Positions 10,750 through 21,568 of a DNA stretch of 64,000 bases are shown piece after piece (the stretch's first letter is position 1; every line of letters begins with the position of its first letter). The stretch is from Siphonodentalium dalli (Eukaryota; Mollusca; Scaphopoda; Gadilida; Siphonodentaliidae): positions 14,647,287-14,711,286 of the forward strand of contig CP136061.1 of assembly GCA_032622095.1 (NCBI GenBank), written 5' to 3'. The notes under the pieces were generated by a model. That model did no database searches. It saw nothing but the letters and a program-made list of their open reading frames with translations, and was not told the origin of the DNA. A program made the position numbers and the translations under genes.

Positions 10750-11217
10750 CAACCACCACTTACCAATCGAATCTGGTTCATGGATTAATTCAGATTATTC
10801 CGATAGACTATATACTCTATGCGGTACACATATAGGGGACGAATTCCACGTAATATTGCAATGCCCGTGTTTAAAAGACCTGCGAGTCAAATACATACAC
10901 AAATATTATTATTGTCGACCAAATACCATCACATTAAGCGAACTTTTTGAAAACCTTGAAAAACCTATCTCTTTTCATTAGACGGGTCCTGATGTTATTC
11001 AAAAACTCCTGAGGCATACTATATACGTAATACATTAAAATCCGAAATTTGCAGAACCATGGGCTGTTCTCAATCAACGGTAATATTATAATATGTGTAA
11101 TTTTCACCGCGCACCACTTTTGTAATTTGCACAGAAATGATATGCACTGTATTCCACCGAGCTCTATTGTGTCATATTTGACGATTTGAGTGAATAAATA
11201 ATTGAATTGAATTGACA
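10750..11217 (+). pseudogene. LINE 3' end: ORF2 C-terminus plus 3' UTR
   Basis: The frame through 10775-10975 reads ...DRLYTLCGTHIGDEFHVI followed by LQCPCLKDLR and KYIHKYYYCRPN. This is the cysteine/histidine C-terminal motif (C-x-x-C, GDEFH, CP) of the ORF2 protein in a non-LTR retrotransposon clade common in molluscs and other invertebrates (family recognition from memory, no search run). A stop follows SELFENLEKPISFH, then LLRHTIYVI in the same frame. Downstream AT-rich DNA ends in GAATAAATAATTGAATTGAA, a short tandem-repeat tail of the kind left by LINE 3' ends. It is 5'-truncated. The matching upstream domains lie inverted at 12.3-15 kb, so this is another copy or a rearranged part. Confidence 0.7.
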
Positions 11218-11263
11218 TAAATGACGCTCCGTCTCATAGAGCCAAGACAATACTTCTGTACTA

Positions 11264-11311
11264 TTCTCGTTATTCTCGTTATTCTCGTTATTCCCGTTAT
11301 TCTGGTTATTT
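11264..11311. repeat. 9-bp repeat ATTCTCGTT, about 5 copies
   Basis: ATTCTCGTT is repeated with late variants ATTCCCGTT and ATTCTGGTT. Simple minisatellite. Confidence 0.9.
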
Positions 11312-11454
11312 GCTTGCTTTAGCATTCTAGAAAATCTTTTTACATAAAGAGACAAAAACTAAAATATAACCTTAATCTCTCAATTGTAATACAATGTAAA
11401 TTGAATGCTGTAGTAAACCGACAAATTCTAATCTAGACGAAATATTTGACTATA

Positions 11455-12018
11455 GTGAGGTCGCCAGCACGCGTGTTGAGGTGTGTGAGGTCACCATCAT
11501 GCGTGTTGAGGCGTGTGAGGTCGCCAGCACGCGAGTTGATTCGTGTGAGGTCGCCATCATGCGAGTTGAGGCTGTGAGGTCACCATCATGCGAGTTGAGG
11601 CGTGTGAGGTCGCCAGCATGCGAGTTGATGCGTGTGAGATCGCCAGCACGCGATGTGAGGCGTGTGGCGTCACCAACACGCGATATGAGGTGTGTGAGGT
11701 CGCCAGCACGCGATGTGAGGCGTGTGGCGTCACCAACACGCGATATGAGGCGTGTGAGGTCACCAGCACGCGATATGAGGCGTGTGAGGTCGCCAGCACG
11801 CGATGTGAGGCGTGTGGCGTCACCAACACGCGATATGAGGCGTGTGAGGTCGTCAGCACGCGATATGTGGCGTGTGAGGTCGCCAGCACGCGATGTGAGG
11901 CGTGTGGCGTCACCAACACGCGATATGAGGCGTGTGAGGTCACCAGTACGCGAATTGAGGCGTGTGGCGTCACCAACACGCGATATGAGGCGTGTGAGGT
12001 CAGCAGCATTCGACGTTA
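11455..12018. repeat. 30-bp tandem repeat with 60-bp higher-order unit
   Basis: The core unit is GAGGCGTGTGAGGTCGCCAG plus CACGCGATAT. In 11640-12000 two variants alternate (GAGGTCGCCAGCACG and GGCGTCACCAACACG), giving a 60-bp higher-order period; the left part is more variable. GC content is well above the surroundings. The period is divisible by three and stop-free, so long frames exist on both strands (198 codons minus, 182 codons plus). They read as arrays of near-identical 10-mers (GDLTRLISRV on minus), with no start context or signal peptide, so I treat them as array by-products. Diverged units recur at 21569-21812. Confidence 0.9.
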
Positions 12019-12339
12019 ATTCGTCGTGAAAAGACAATACCCCCATGCAAATGCGTCATATAGTCTCGCAGTGTGAGGTACGAATTCTTAAGAATTAAGC
12101 GAGTCGGACATCAATAATAATTAAATGACTCAAAGGTGGCACAGGGTGTGGAATAGAATTGTGGATTGAAATTGTATTTATAAGGCGATATAATTGAACT
12201 CTTTAAATAATAAGAGTTTGTTCTGTACATTTCCCTTCAATAAATGGAATAGTGTGATGATCAATTTAGTATTTTTCGCGTTCTAAATCGAACAAGAGCA
12301 GTTACAGAATTGTAATGTTGGCCTCTCAAGTAAAAATAC

Positions 12340-13440
12340 TATTGTAGTCCACCATGCCATGTCTGTATAAACTGGTGATTCAACATCCTTATAATTTCGG
12401 TTTGGAGAATATATAGATCACACGTTTCACATGATAAACAATTCTCCAGACACCGAGGATTCATGGTATTTTAATTTCACTTACAACATTTAAGGTGAAC
12501 CCGCTCAATGCTATTATTATTGTATATGCCACATATTTCACAACCATGCATATGTAAGAATTTGAAATATTGTTCTATCAAACAATTCGAACATGGTTTT
12601 TAGTTGATATGTCTTTTTTTTCTGCCAACTTTATTGAGTTGATACATTGCTGATGTTGCTTTTTTCGCAGATAGTTAAAAGAACCGAATTTTGGTAATAT
12701 ATAGATAGCTGGGTAATGTTCCGGTTTTCTCCTTGAAAAATGCATACGTTTAGATTTCCTTACATTCAGCTTTAATTTCTATATATCACAACAATCGGAG
12801 AATAAATGTAATTGCAGTTGTAGGTCTCCTGCTGAGTGGGCAAACAAGACTGTATCATCAGCATATAATAACGTTAATAATTTAAAATAAACACCAAGTC
12901 TTTCCTCTATCACGCGTGTACGAAATTCTAGATTTGCTTCCATCATGAAACTTTCCAGATCATTGACATATAAAAAGAAAAGGAAAGGTAATAAGTTCTC
13001 ACTCTGCCTTAAGCCATGTTTGAATTAAATTCTTCCGATTCATTACCATTCGTGACCACCCTGGATTGTATACCCTTGTATACATATCAGTCAAAACTCT
13101 CAGGATTTTCCGTCAATATTATAGTGTGCTGATTTACCAAAAACCTTGTCTCCAGATAGCGTCAAAGGCCTTTTCGAAGTCTATACATGCGCATATGAGG
13201 GTCTTATAACTGCTACTCAATTGTATCTAAACCTTCACAGAATCCATTCTGATTTTGTGCTATCAAGTCACTAGTGTCAGAAAATGTTTTAAGTCGGTTA
13301 TCCAGCATGGCTCTAAACAATTTACTACTACTACTACGATGGCGATACTACTATAATTGTTTGGGGTCAACTTTTGCTCCTTTTTCTTATATAATAGGTA
13401 AAATATTACCAGTCAATCACGAATTTGGAATAACTCCAAA
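12340..13440 (-). pseudogene. LINE reverse transcriptase domain, degraded
   Basis: Minus-strand translation, with frameshifts, gives in order: ILPI.YKKKGAKVDPNNY near 13390, QNGFCEG, then ACIDFEKAFDAIW (13146-13195, the catalytic motif A region), YVNDLE, LLYADDTVLFA (YADD at 12855-12866, the RT active-site motif C), LKLNVRKSKRMHF, and a later HGCEICGIYNNNSIERVHLK (12483-12556). Order and spacing match ORF2 of invertebrate non-LTR elements. Stops and frameshifts throughout show it is dead. The EN-RT linker of the same kind of element continues at 14366-14990, on the far side of an inserted repeat. Confidence 0.85.
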
Positions 13441-13443
13441 GTT

Positions 13444-14362
13444 GACATAACGCTAAGAATAATGTATGTAACATCATGCAGTTGTCACGACGGAGACGAC
13501 ATGCAAACTTGACAAGACGTGGATTGTAAAATCTTTTCTGGATTCTCGTCATGACTTCTTCATTTTTCGTTATCATTAAAGGTACGGTTGGCCTTGGCGG
13601 TGGGTATCCTGTGAAAATATTTCAACCCGTCAAAAACCGCCACAAACAGAAAGAACAACAAAATGTAGACAGACTTTGTCCGTATACAAATATGAAATAT
13701 CGCATAAACAGTATGTTATTGTCATATCTTTGACCATTGTTATGTAAACAAAAGCATAAAAAGTTACTTTTCTGGTGTTTGTTTATATTATGATGGTAAA
13801 CATAAAGAGCGTTCTTTGTGGGTGAATTCCTGATATGGAACGAATAAAGAGCGTTTATGCCATCTGTGTGTGATTAGCCAGCAGCATTGTGTTGTCTTTT
13901 GTAACACAATCAGGCTCTTGCTTAGGTAAAATATAGTAAATCTTTATGATAACATGCTGTTTACGCGATGGTCATGGTATATATGAACGAAACTGTGTGC
14001 GTTTTAATGTTTTTCTGTTTACGGTGATTGGAACAAATATGAATATTTTCGACAACTAAGGCCTCACGTGCCTTTAAGCTAACCAACAAAATTGGTCTAA
14101 ATTAAATTAATTGACCTAAATCACATGCGAATTCTTCGTAAGTTGTGAATTAGTTACTTTCATTTTTATCGCGATGCTTCATTCCGCGTTTGTTTGTTTT
14201 TTGTTTTTGCACTCTCCACACGGTTAATAACCGGAATTCACGTGACAATTTCTGCAAAATCCATACCCGCGATCTTTGAAAAATCACTGATGGATAAAGA
14301 ACAAACTATATGACGTCATTCACCTGCACCTAAGGTATAAACAACCACCCGGTGGTTGCTAT
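13444..14362 (+). repeat. Repeat R, interrupted copy inserted in the LINE
   Basis: Matches 10204-10619 but is interrupted by a 494-bp TTAA element. It lies exactly between the LINE EN-RT linker (14366 onward) and the RT fingers region (13440 downward), so it either inserted into that LINE or replaced a piece of it. Confidence 0.8.
13576..14077. mobile_element. TTAA-targeting MITE (TTAAAGG termini)
   Basis: The element occupies 13580-14073 (494 bp) with TTAA at both borders (13576-13579, 14074-14077). The ends are inverted repeats AGGTACGGTTGGCCTT and, inverted from the right, AGGCACGTGAGGCCTT. The uninterrupted copy of the host repeat has one TTAA at the same point (10347-10350), a direct empty-site comparison. 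The TTAAAGG terminus resembles the T2-type MITE superfamily described in frogs (from memory; homology not tested). The 60-codon frame at 13551-13733 spans the junction and is not a gene. Confidence 0.85.
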
Positions 14363-14365
14363 TAA

Positions 14366-14990
14366 AATCATGTTCGCGTTGTCGCGGGACTTACTACCTC
14401 CATTAACCGTCTTTCAAAACTGTTTCGGATCAGATTTTGTAAGTAGTTAGTAGTTTTCGCGAAATTTCTTCAAAGCCCAATTCATACATGTTTTGTACTT
14501 TGTTTCGCGTTCGTTCAAATATGATTTATTCACCACGGTTGGGTTATTTTTACAACTGTGTCTGGCCTTTCTGTGTTCACCGCGACTCCCCTTGCATTCG
14601 GCATCGAACCGTGGATTATTCCTCCTACCCCCACATAATTTGTTTCTATTTCCATTATGTTTATCGTTACCGTTAGCATCATTCGCCGCATTAATGATGA
14701 CATTAGTAATATCATTAACTAACTCATCAATGCTGTATTGACTTTAATCGGATGGCAAATTGGTATCTAATTTATTTATTATGTATTCAATGGATTGCCG
14801 ATCCAAACATGTGATATCATCATCTTTTTTCTCCGGGTTCCATCTAATTGGAATATTCTTAGATGGAGCACTTAAAATGTCATTGATATCATCGTAATTT
14901 GATTCAAAGTTGAGGTGTGCCGTTAGCGGACAGCGGATATCAGACATTAGGGAAGAGTATTCATGTACACCAATATCCTTGACAAACAAA
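14366..14990 (-). pseudogene. LINE endonuclease C-terminus and EN-RT linker, degraded
   Basis: The frame at 14744-14989 reads NLFVKDIGVHEYSSLMSDIR, the end of an APE-type endonuclease domain (the SDH-like SDIRCPLT), then IPIRWNPEKKD. After a frameshift near 14742 the frame continues SIDELVNDITNVIINAAND, RNNPRFDAECKG, NERETKYKTCMNWALKKFRE, and, past stops, SDPKQF-KTVNGG. This order is the usual linker before the RT of invertebrate LINEs. It precedes, on the same strand, the RT domain at 12340-13440, with Repeat R between. The EN part is cut at 14995 by a palindromic element. Confidence 0.8.
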
Positions 14991-14994
14991 TTGC

Positions 14995-15184
14995 GGTAGA
15001 TAAATATGTGTTATATACACAATGTGTTTGTATCGATTCATGTATCGCGACGATGCTAGTTTTCGTGGCCATATAGCGACGAGGCGACCTTGGTCGCCGA
15101 GTCGCTATGTGGTCATGAAAACTAGCCGAGTCGCGATACATGAATCTTTACAAACACATTGTGTATATAACACATTTATCTACC
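14995..15184. mobile_element. 190-bp palindromic MITE inserted in the LINE endonuclease
   Basis: The arms GGTAGATAAATATGTGTTAT... and ...ATAACACATTTATCTACC are inverse over about 93 bp, with the axis at TT near 15090 (GGCGACC-TT-GGTCGCC). The flanks read AAATTGC and ATTGGTG, so ATTG may be a 4-bp duplication, offset by one base. On the minus strand, sequence beyond 15185 still looks like an endonuclease remnant (CAVDSV), continuing into NLFVKD at 14990, so the palindrome appears inserted within that domain. Confidence 0.75.
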
Positions 15185-15254
15185 ATTGGTGTGACAGAAT
15201 CCACCGCACAAATTACAATTTATGAGTTTCTTAAATGCCAATATTGTTGAATTT

Positions 15255-15356
15255 GTGTCCGACGATTAGCTTTCTTGAGTAAATTCTCCCAACCTGCAAA
15301 GGTATCTGTGTCACGCGATTAGCTCGCTTTGCTAAATTCTCACAACCTGCAAATTC
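15255..15356. repeat. Imperfect ~53-bp direct duplication
   Basis: TGTCCGACGATTAGCTTTCT and TGTCACGCGATTAGCTCGCT each lead into AAATTCTCxCAACCTGCAAA. Two copies only. Confidence 0.8.
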
Positions 15357-16415
15357 ACGTGAAAAAACCTAACGGAAATTGCATTCAAAGAAAACAATAT
15401 ATTACACATGCATGTTTTATATAATTTATAATAAATACTGAACAAATACATATCAGTTACTTTGTGGTATGTTCTACCACAATACCCATGATGGTAGGCA
15501 ATCACATAATGTTAAAACCTTGGAACTATTTGTTTATAGTACGCAAGAATATACGTTGGAATGTCGTTTTGGTTTTTAGCGCGATTGATGTGACGTCAGT
15601 TCATTCATGATTTTGAACCAGTCAACGACGTCACGAGCGCTTTGTATCGCAACTGAAGTAACGATACAGATGTTGTTATCGTCAATTCGTTATCGCCAAT
15701 TGTATCAGGGAATTTCGTAGGAAATGGTAGATAAAGTAATATATGACGGTGGACTTCATCGTATCTACCTACACCCTTATTCTGACCAAACCTGCCATTT
15801 AAAATAATTGTTTCAATGCCATAACAAAACAGTAATAGCAAACCCATATGAATTTCTACCAGCATTCTGATTTGCGCGTTCGATTGACATGTTATTTTCG
15901 CTAAGAATAGATGCTATATCCGGTGGGGCTCAGTTCATCGACTGTAACGGAATTATCTAAGGTTTCGTATGTTTTTGAACAGTCTGCTTCAACTCCGACT
16001 CATATTCAAGTATTCGCACTCAACTTGTTGATATGGATCACTGTTTGAATATGGACCGCACTGAAGTGGGCTATATATGACACCTATCATCAAATATTGG
16101 TCATTCCTAATATACATCAGCTGACATACACCCACAATGTATATTTACATTCGGTTTGATTTTTTTGTTACATATTCACTGAGTACTTGTCTATAACACA
16201 CAGCAATACCACCATATCGACGCGTTGAATATCTGTGTCCGTTTTTGCGTAACACTCTAGCTCAATTGAGTCAACAATTCTCACAATCAGTTTTGTATTC
16301 TAAAAAGCACAAGAAATTATATGCAATGCATAGCTGTTGGAATTGCTGATACTAAAAGCGATTCTTAAGAACGCAGGCACTAAGTGTCAATATGTTTAAA
16401 TCATACAATAACAAT
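15357..16415. other. No recognisable feature
   Basis: A minus-strand frame at 15605-15865 (86 codons) is not recognisable. The rest is AT-rich with no tandem or inverted structure seen. Confidence 0.4.
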
Positions 16416-16497
16416 GAATTATTTTGATGACAGGTAGCTGTCGATCGCTCCCCGTGTATTATTTTGATGACAGGTAGCTGTCGATCGCTCCCCGTGT
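16416..16497. repeat. 40-bp perfect direct duplication
   Basis: ATTATTTTGATGACAGGTAG plus CTGTCGATCGCTCCCCGTGT occurs twice head to tail. It lies just beyond the 3' end of the Toll-like receptor remnant. Confidence 0.95.
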
Positions 16498-16519
16498 ACT
16501 CCCTGTGCAGTTGATTTTG

Positions 16520-18661
16520 AAGCGACCATGTTAAGCTTCAATTTTATCGGGGTCGACGAGTCCGCCATCGGATCATGGCTGTTCTGAGTTTGGTCAGAAT
16601 TGCGGTTGCCATATGTGAACTGGTGATTACTGTTTACCCATGTGAGGGACGTTTGTAAATTAACCGCGTGCTATTTGTGATGTTTTCACTAATAATAGCT
16701 AAGGTACAGCGACATGAACGAACAGCTTTTACAATCTCCTCATCGATGTCCCGGGAATCTTGAAATGTTCGGTAGTTGATGTAGAGAACGTCGTTTTCGG
16801 TTCGCATTGACTTCTGCAGAACGGGGTTAATCTTATTGAACAACTTCAGCGCGAATTCATATATCTTGAATAGTATGCAACAAATATACGGTCATCAATA
16901 TCACACTGCTTCTTTCAGTGACCCAAAAAAAACAACAACATAAAAAGGCAGCAAGCATACATCATAAGAAAGAACAACCTATTTTTGTAACACAAACAGC
17001 CAATATAATACGAAGCATATACTGCCTATTATTTCCAACCATAGCATGTAGCTCATCAATGATTTGATATCACACTGTGGCACCTCTGTCAAAAACTCTT
17101 GTTTCGAATCAAACAAACGCTGGTAAGTTTCAAACACCAACAGTGTGGCTCTTATGTCACGTAGCTGTTTAATGAAATATACGTCACCACAGGAACAGAC
17201 TGTCATCTTTTTCTGAGATCAACGAAATTCAGAAACCGAGAAAAAAGAATGAGATTAATGGAGCTTCCTGTGATCAATTGATTTTATTGCGTTATCAAAT
17301 TTATCATCTTGAGTTTCAGTAATTGTTTGATATTAAGACTTAACTCACTCAGTCGATTTTAAGAGCGGTCGATCACAATTAACTGCCGATTATTCAAGAA
17401 CATATTGGCGGGCAATTGCCCTAATTGATTGCATGAAACGTCCACATATTCAATATTTTTTTGAAACGAGAATAATACTGCGAGAGGAAAATCTGGATTT
17501 GATTTTGATCATATTTCCTTTTTTCAAATTCTCAGTATTTTCAAGTCAAGCAAATCAGTAAAGGCTGTAGTTATAGCGACCTTAACACTGTTAACAGTGA
17601 CATCAATTTCGCATAAGTTAAGGAGACATGTAACGAATTCTTTGAAAATATTATCGATGTGTACTCTTTGCTGGGAGACTACAGATAATGCGTTATCGTT
17701 GTTCAATTGATATTGACCTGTGTCAACAAATATGCGCTTTAAACTGTCCATGTCATTTTCACTGCAAGGGTACACGTTAAGCAATGCCTCAAAATGTTTA
17801 TATCATCACCTCGTAGGTGTGGTTCCTAATAGAACATCGTCCTGGTCCGTACATCGTATGTATGGTTCCTAATAGAACATCGTCCTGGTCCGTACATCGT
17901 AGGTATGGTTCCTAATAGAACATCGTCCTGGTCCGTACATCGTAGGTATGGTTCCTAATAGAACATCGTCCTGGTCCGTACATCGTAGGTATGGTTCCTT
18001 CTGCATACATTTCCTTGAGTTCTGCTAACCTCATGCGCTTCTCGGCGTATCATATAACCCTTACTGACGTCGATCACTTCCAGGACCGCATTCTCCAGGC
18101 TGTGTATGAATTCATAGCTCGCAACATGATCATCTGGATTCCTCCAACGGTTTGTTCGGCTTATATTCAATTGTCTGAGCGGAATGTGAACCAGACTGTT
18201 TAAAATTAGAGCAACAGCATCAAACATCAATAAATAACTTACTCACATTAAAATATTCAAGTTTTTTCTTCATGTTTCAAAATGGACGAACATCGGAGAT
18301 TGATAGACGCTTAGCGTTAATAATGTTTTGAAATGTAGTTAGTGTGGTCTCTGTGCCATGCACTGTTGGATAATTCAAAATGATCTGGGAAATTCAAAGA
18401 TGAGTGATTAAAACGATGACCGATGTTACTAATCTCCTGAATGAAATACCGTATTGACCACGTCATGAATCACGGCGTCTCATGGCAACTGGTTGTTAGA
18501 CTTCCGGACCTGTGCATGTATGTGCACACCTGTTGACAAACGGTGATTTCATCCACAAAGGATATCGCCACCACATAATAGAGCAAAGCGGTGCCACAGC
18601 ATTGCGGTGAGAACATTAAGTTTCCAACTTTCCATTCAGTCCAGGCTCGTGAGTTCTTCAA
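16520..18661 (-). pseudogene. Toll-like receptor (LRR-TM-TIR) pseudogene
   Basis: Read on the minus strand with frameshifts and stops, the order is that of a Toll-like receptor, an innate immune membrane receptor. A hydrophobic N-terminal stretch (ALLYYVVAISF) precedes cysteine-rich CQQVCTYMHRSGSLTTSC (like an LRR N-cap, 18480-18545). LRR pieces follow: NIINAKRLSISDV, HIPLRQLNISRTN, SLENAVLEVIDVSKGY, AFTDLLDLKILRI, and the textbook-like IEYVDVSCNQLGQLPANMF (17400-17450). Next come CSCGDVYFI (17173-17206, LRR C-cap style), a 20-odd-residue hydrophobic segment LEIIGSICFVLYWLFVL (about 16985-17045), and a TIR-like domain: RIFVAYYS (box 1, near 16880), INYRTFQDSRDIDEEIV and TLAIISENITNS. In-frame stops, frameshifts and an expanded minisatellite at 17808-17998 indicate a dead gene. 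Assignment is by motif order, with no search run. Confidence 0.75.
17808..17998. repeat. 43-bp minisatellite inside the TLR pseudogene, ~4.4 copies
   Basis: Unit CGTAGGTATGGTTCCTAATA plus GAACATCGTCCTGGTCCGTACAT. On the minus strand it amplifies a fragment of the receptor frame reading TIPTMYGPGRCSIRNHTY. As 43 is not a multiple of three, the expansion shifts the frame at each copy and alone would destroy the protein. Confidence 0.9.
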
Positions 18662-18879
18662 AAATAATTTACAGCTTTAATCTTTCTATTCACAAATATC
18701 AAGCAGTAACGCACGATATGAAATTAATATTCATCATTGATTACGCTATCGATCCGCTGCTTTTGCTTTGAGACGCATTTAAAATTTAATCACGCCGACA
18801 ATCCAAATTCTTAAATCATCACAAAAAATCGCTGAATGTCCCGAATTTCAATCACCATGCACAGTTGAACATCGTAAGA

Positions 18880-19040
18880 GTCGTAATTTCTGCTGGCGTT
18901 AGTCGGAATCTCATGGCGAAGTTATGTTTGGTGAATCCAAGGAATATCTGAGAGTCTAAATAACTGTAAACGCGACGCTAGTCGGTCTCTCACGGCGACA
19001 AATTAAATGTTTTGTTTGCTGTACATCCAAATAATCTCAA
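18880..19040. repeat. Imperfect ~80-bp direct duplication
   Basis: GCGTTAGTCGGAATCTCATGGCGA and GCGCTAGTCGGTCTCTCACGGCGA-type blocks are each followed by TTAxxTTTxGTTTGxTG and CCAAxxAATATCT/CCAAATAATCTC. Two diverged copies. Confidence 0.55.
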
Positions 19041-19120
19041 TAGGTCCCAACGGTGATCTCAACGGTGATCACAAGCCAACTGTTATCGAATAAATATCAG
19101 AGGTTGCTAATATCTGTCAA

Positions 19121-19453
19121 GTGTTCTCTGTTTGGGAAGCAAACTTATTTTCCCTATGGGAGACTCACATGTACAAGATAATTCATTGGAACCAGGTTTT
19201 CGCGCAAATTTCAGGAAGCTCAGACATGGAAGTGTTAACAAGCGACACAGAATGGAGATCCAAATGTGCAAACAAGGGATACTGTGAGCTCCGTGAGAGA
19301 GACTTCTATGCCAACGGATTCATAAAGTGTTTGTCACGTAATCACATTAATTGCACGTACATGTATGTACATTTACCACCGGAAAAATTCAAAACAGAAA
19401 TTCCAGAATGTTGTTTAGGAAAATCATTCATGCATTCTAGGTCTAAAATTTAA
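19121..19453 (+). CDS. Unidentified cysteine-containing open reading frame, doubtful gene
   Basis: An open frame ending at 19453. Its boundary codon is GTG and its first ATG is at 19169, giving 94 codons. The product has spaced cysteines (CANKGYC, KCLSRNHINC, ECC) and no signal peptide at the ATG. It lies between the TLR pseudogene and the 29-bp array and shows no domain I recognise. It could be an exon or chance. Confidence 0.15.
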   Translation: MFSVWEANLFSLWETHMYKIIHWNQVFAQISGSSDMEVLTSDTEWRSKCANKGYCELRERDFYANGFIKCLSRNHINCTYMYVHLPPEKFKTEIPECCLGKSFMHSRSKI

Positions 19454-19548
19454 TTTAAATACCATGAAGCATTCATATAATTATCTCCTCACAGATGTCA
19501 GCTTCGTTTTTATTGCCTAAGATGCAAGAATAAAGTAGACTGAAGCTT

Positions 19549-21212
19549 TGCTGACAGTGTCCTCATATATCCATACGTGCTGATAGTTTTCCTCATATAT
19601 CCATACGTGCTGATAGTTTTCCTCATATATCCATACGTGCTGATAGATTTCCTCATATATCCATACGCACTGACAGTGTCCTCATATATCCATACGTGCT
19701 GATAGTGTCCTCATATATCCATACGCGCTGATAGTTTTCCTCATATATCCATACGTGCTGATAGTTTTCCACATATATCCATACGCACTGACAGTGTCCT
19801 CATATATCCATACGTGCTGATAGTGTCCTCATATATCCATACGCGCTGATAGTGTCCTCATATATCCATACGCGCTGATTGTGTCCTCATATATCCATAC
19901 GTGCTGATAGTGTCCTCATATATCCATACGTGCTGATAGTGTCCTCATATATACATACGTGCTAATAGTGTCCTCATATATCCATACGTGCTGATAGTGT
20001 CCTCATATATCCATACGTGCTGATAGTTTCCTCATATATCCATACGTGCTGATAGTTTTCCTCATATATCCACACGTGCTGATAGTGTCCTCATATATCA
20101 ATACGTGCTGATAGTGTCCTCATATATCCATACGTGGTGATAGTGTCCTCATATATCCATACATGATGATAGTGTCCTCATATATCCATACGTGCTGATA
20201 GTGTCCTCATATATCCATACGTGCTGATAGTGTCCTCATATATCCATACGTGCTGATAGTGTCCTCATATATCCATACGTGATGATAGTGTCCTCATATA
20301 TCCATACGTGCTGATAGTGTCCTCATATATACATACGTGATGATAGTGTCCTCATATATCCATACGTGCTGATAGTGTCCTCATATATCCATACGTGCTG
20401 ATAGTTTCCTCATATATCCATACGTGCTGATAGTTTTCCTCATATATCCACACGTGCTGATAGTGTCCTCATATATCCATACGTGCTGATAGTGTCCTCA
20501 TATATCCATACGTGGTGATAGCGTCCTCATATATCCATACATGCTGATAGTGTCCTCATATATCCATACGTGCTGATAGTGTCCTCATATATCCAAACGT
20601 GCTGATAGTGTCCTCATATATACATACGTGCTGATAGTGTCCTCATATATCCATACGTGATGATATTGTCCTCATATATCCATACGTGCTGATAGTGTCC
20701 TCATATATACATACGTGATGATAGTGTCCTCATATATCCATACGTGCTGATAGTGTCATCATATATCCATACGTGCTGATAGTGTCCTCATATATCCATA
20801 AGTGCTGATAGTGTCCTCATATATACATACGTGCTGATAGTGTCCTCATCTATCCATGCGGGCTGATAGTGTCCTCATATATCCATGCTTGCTGATAGTG
20901 TCCTCATATATCCATACGTGCTGATTGTGTCCTCATATATCCATACGTGCTGATTGTGTCCTCATATATCCATACGTGCTGATAGTGTACTCATATATCC
21001 ATACGTGCTGATAGTGTCCTCATATATCCATACGTGCTGATAGTGGTCTCATATATCCATACGTACTGATAGTGTCCTCATATATCCATACGTGCTGATA
21101 GTGGTCTCATATATCCATACGTACTGATAGTGTCCTCATATATCCATACGTACTGATAGTGTCCTCATATATCCATACGTGCTGATAGTGGTCTCATATA
21201 TCCATACGCGCA
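19549..21212. repeat. 29-bp tandem repeat, about 57 copies
   Basis: Unit GTCCTCATATATCCATACGT plus GCTGATAGT. Variants (GTTTTCC, GCACTGACAG, GATGATAG, ATACATACG) recur in ordered blocks. For example the TAGTTTCCTC... then CCACACGTG series at about 20023 recurs at about 20401, a ~378-bp (13-unit) higher-order duplication. No coding. Confidence 0.95.
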
Positions 21213-21568
21213 AATGGACTTCCGTTTCCTCCTTTCGGGAATTCGCCATAAAAAGATGAATAATGTTAAGTGCGACATCAAAAGGGTTGTTCCCAGTGTA
21301 TAGATGGCTTTATATCCACTTGATGGCGGGGAGAATGAGACTAATTTCCGTAGGTTCTGTTCAGACAGCTTTACGACCGTGTCCCTCGGTCGCCATGAAT
21401 AAGAAATATATATTCACAACCGACAAGAATACACATCCCAAATTTTTCGTGGCGGAAATAACTATATAGGGACACAATAGGGACATATAAATTGCCAATT
21501 ATGTTTCTATAGAAATAAAAGCATAAAATAAAATATATGGAACAGACAAGAACAGTTTCTGAGTCTGA

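Noticed and set aside
11450-12046. Long frames on both strands (up to 198 codons)
   Set aside because: Both come from a stop-free 30-bp repeat; simultaneous open frames on both strands point to the array, not to a protein.
10204-14362. LTR retrotransposon bounded by the two ~415-bp direct repeats
   Set aside because: The interior holds oppositely oriented LINE pieces and a satellite, with no gag/pol or primer-binding site, and the repeat ends are not TG...CA.
19121-19168. Start of the 110-codon frame at GTG 19121
   Set aside because: A GTG start is not expected in animal nuclear genes; the first ATG is at 19169.
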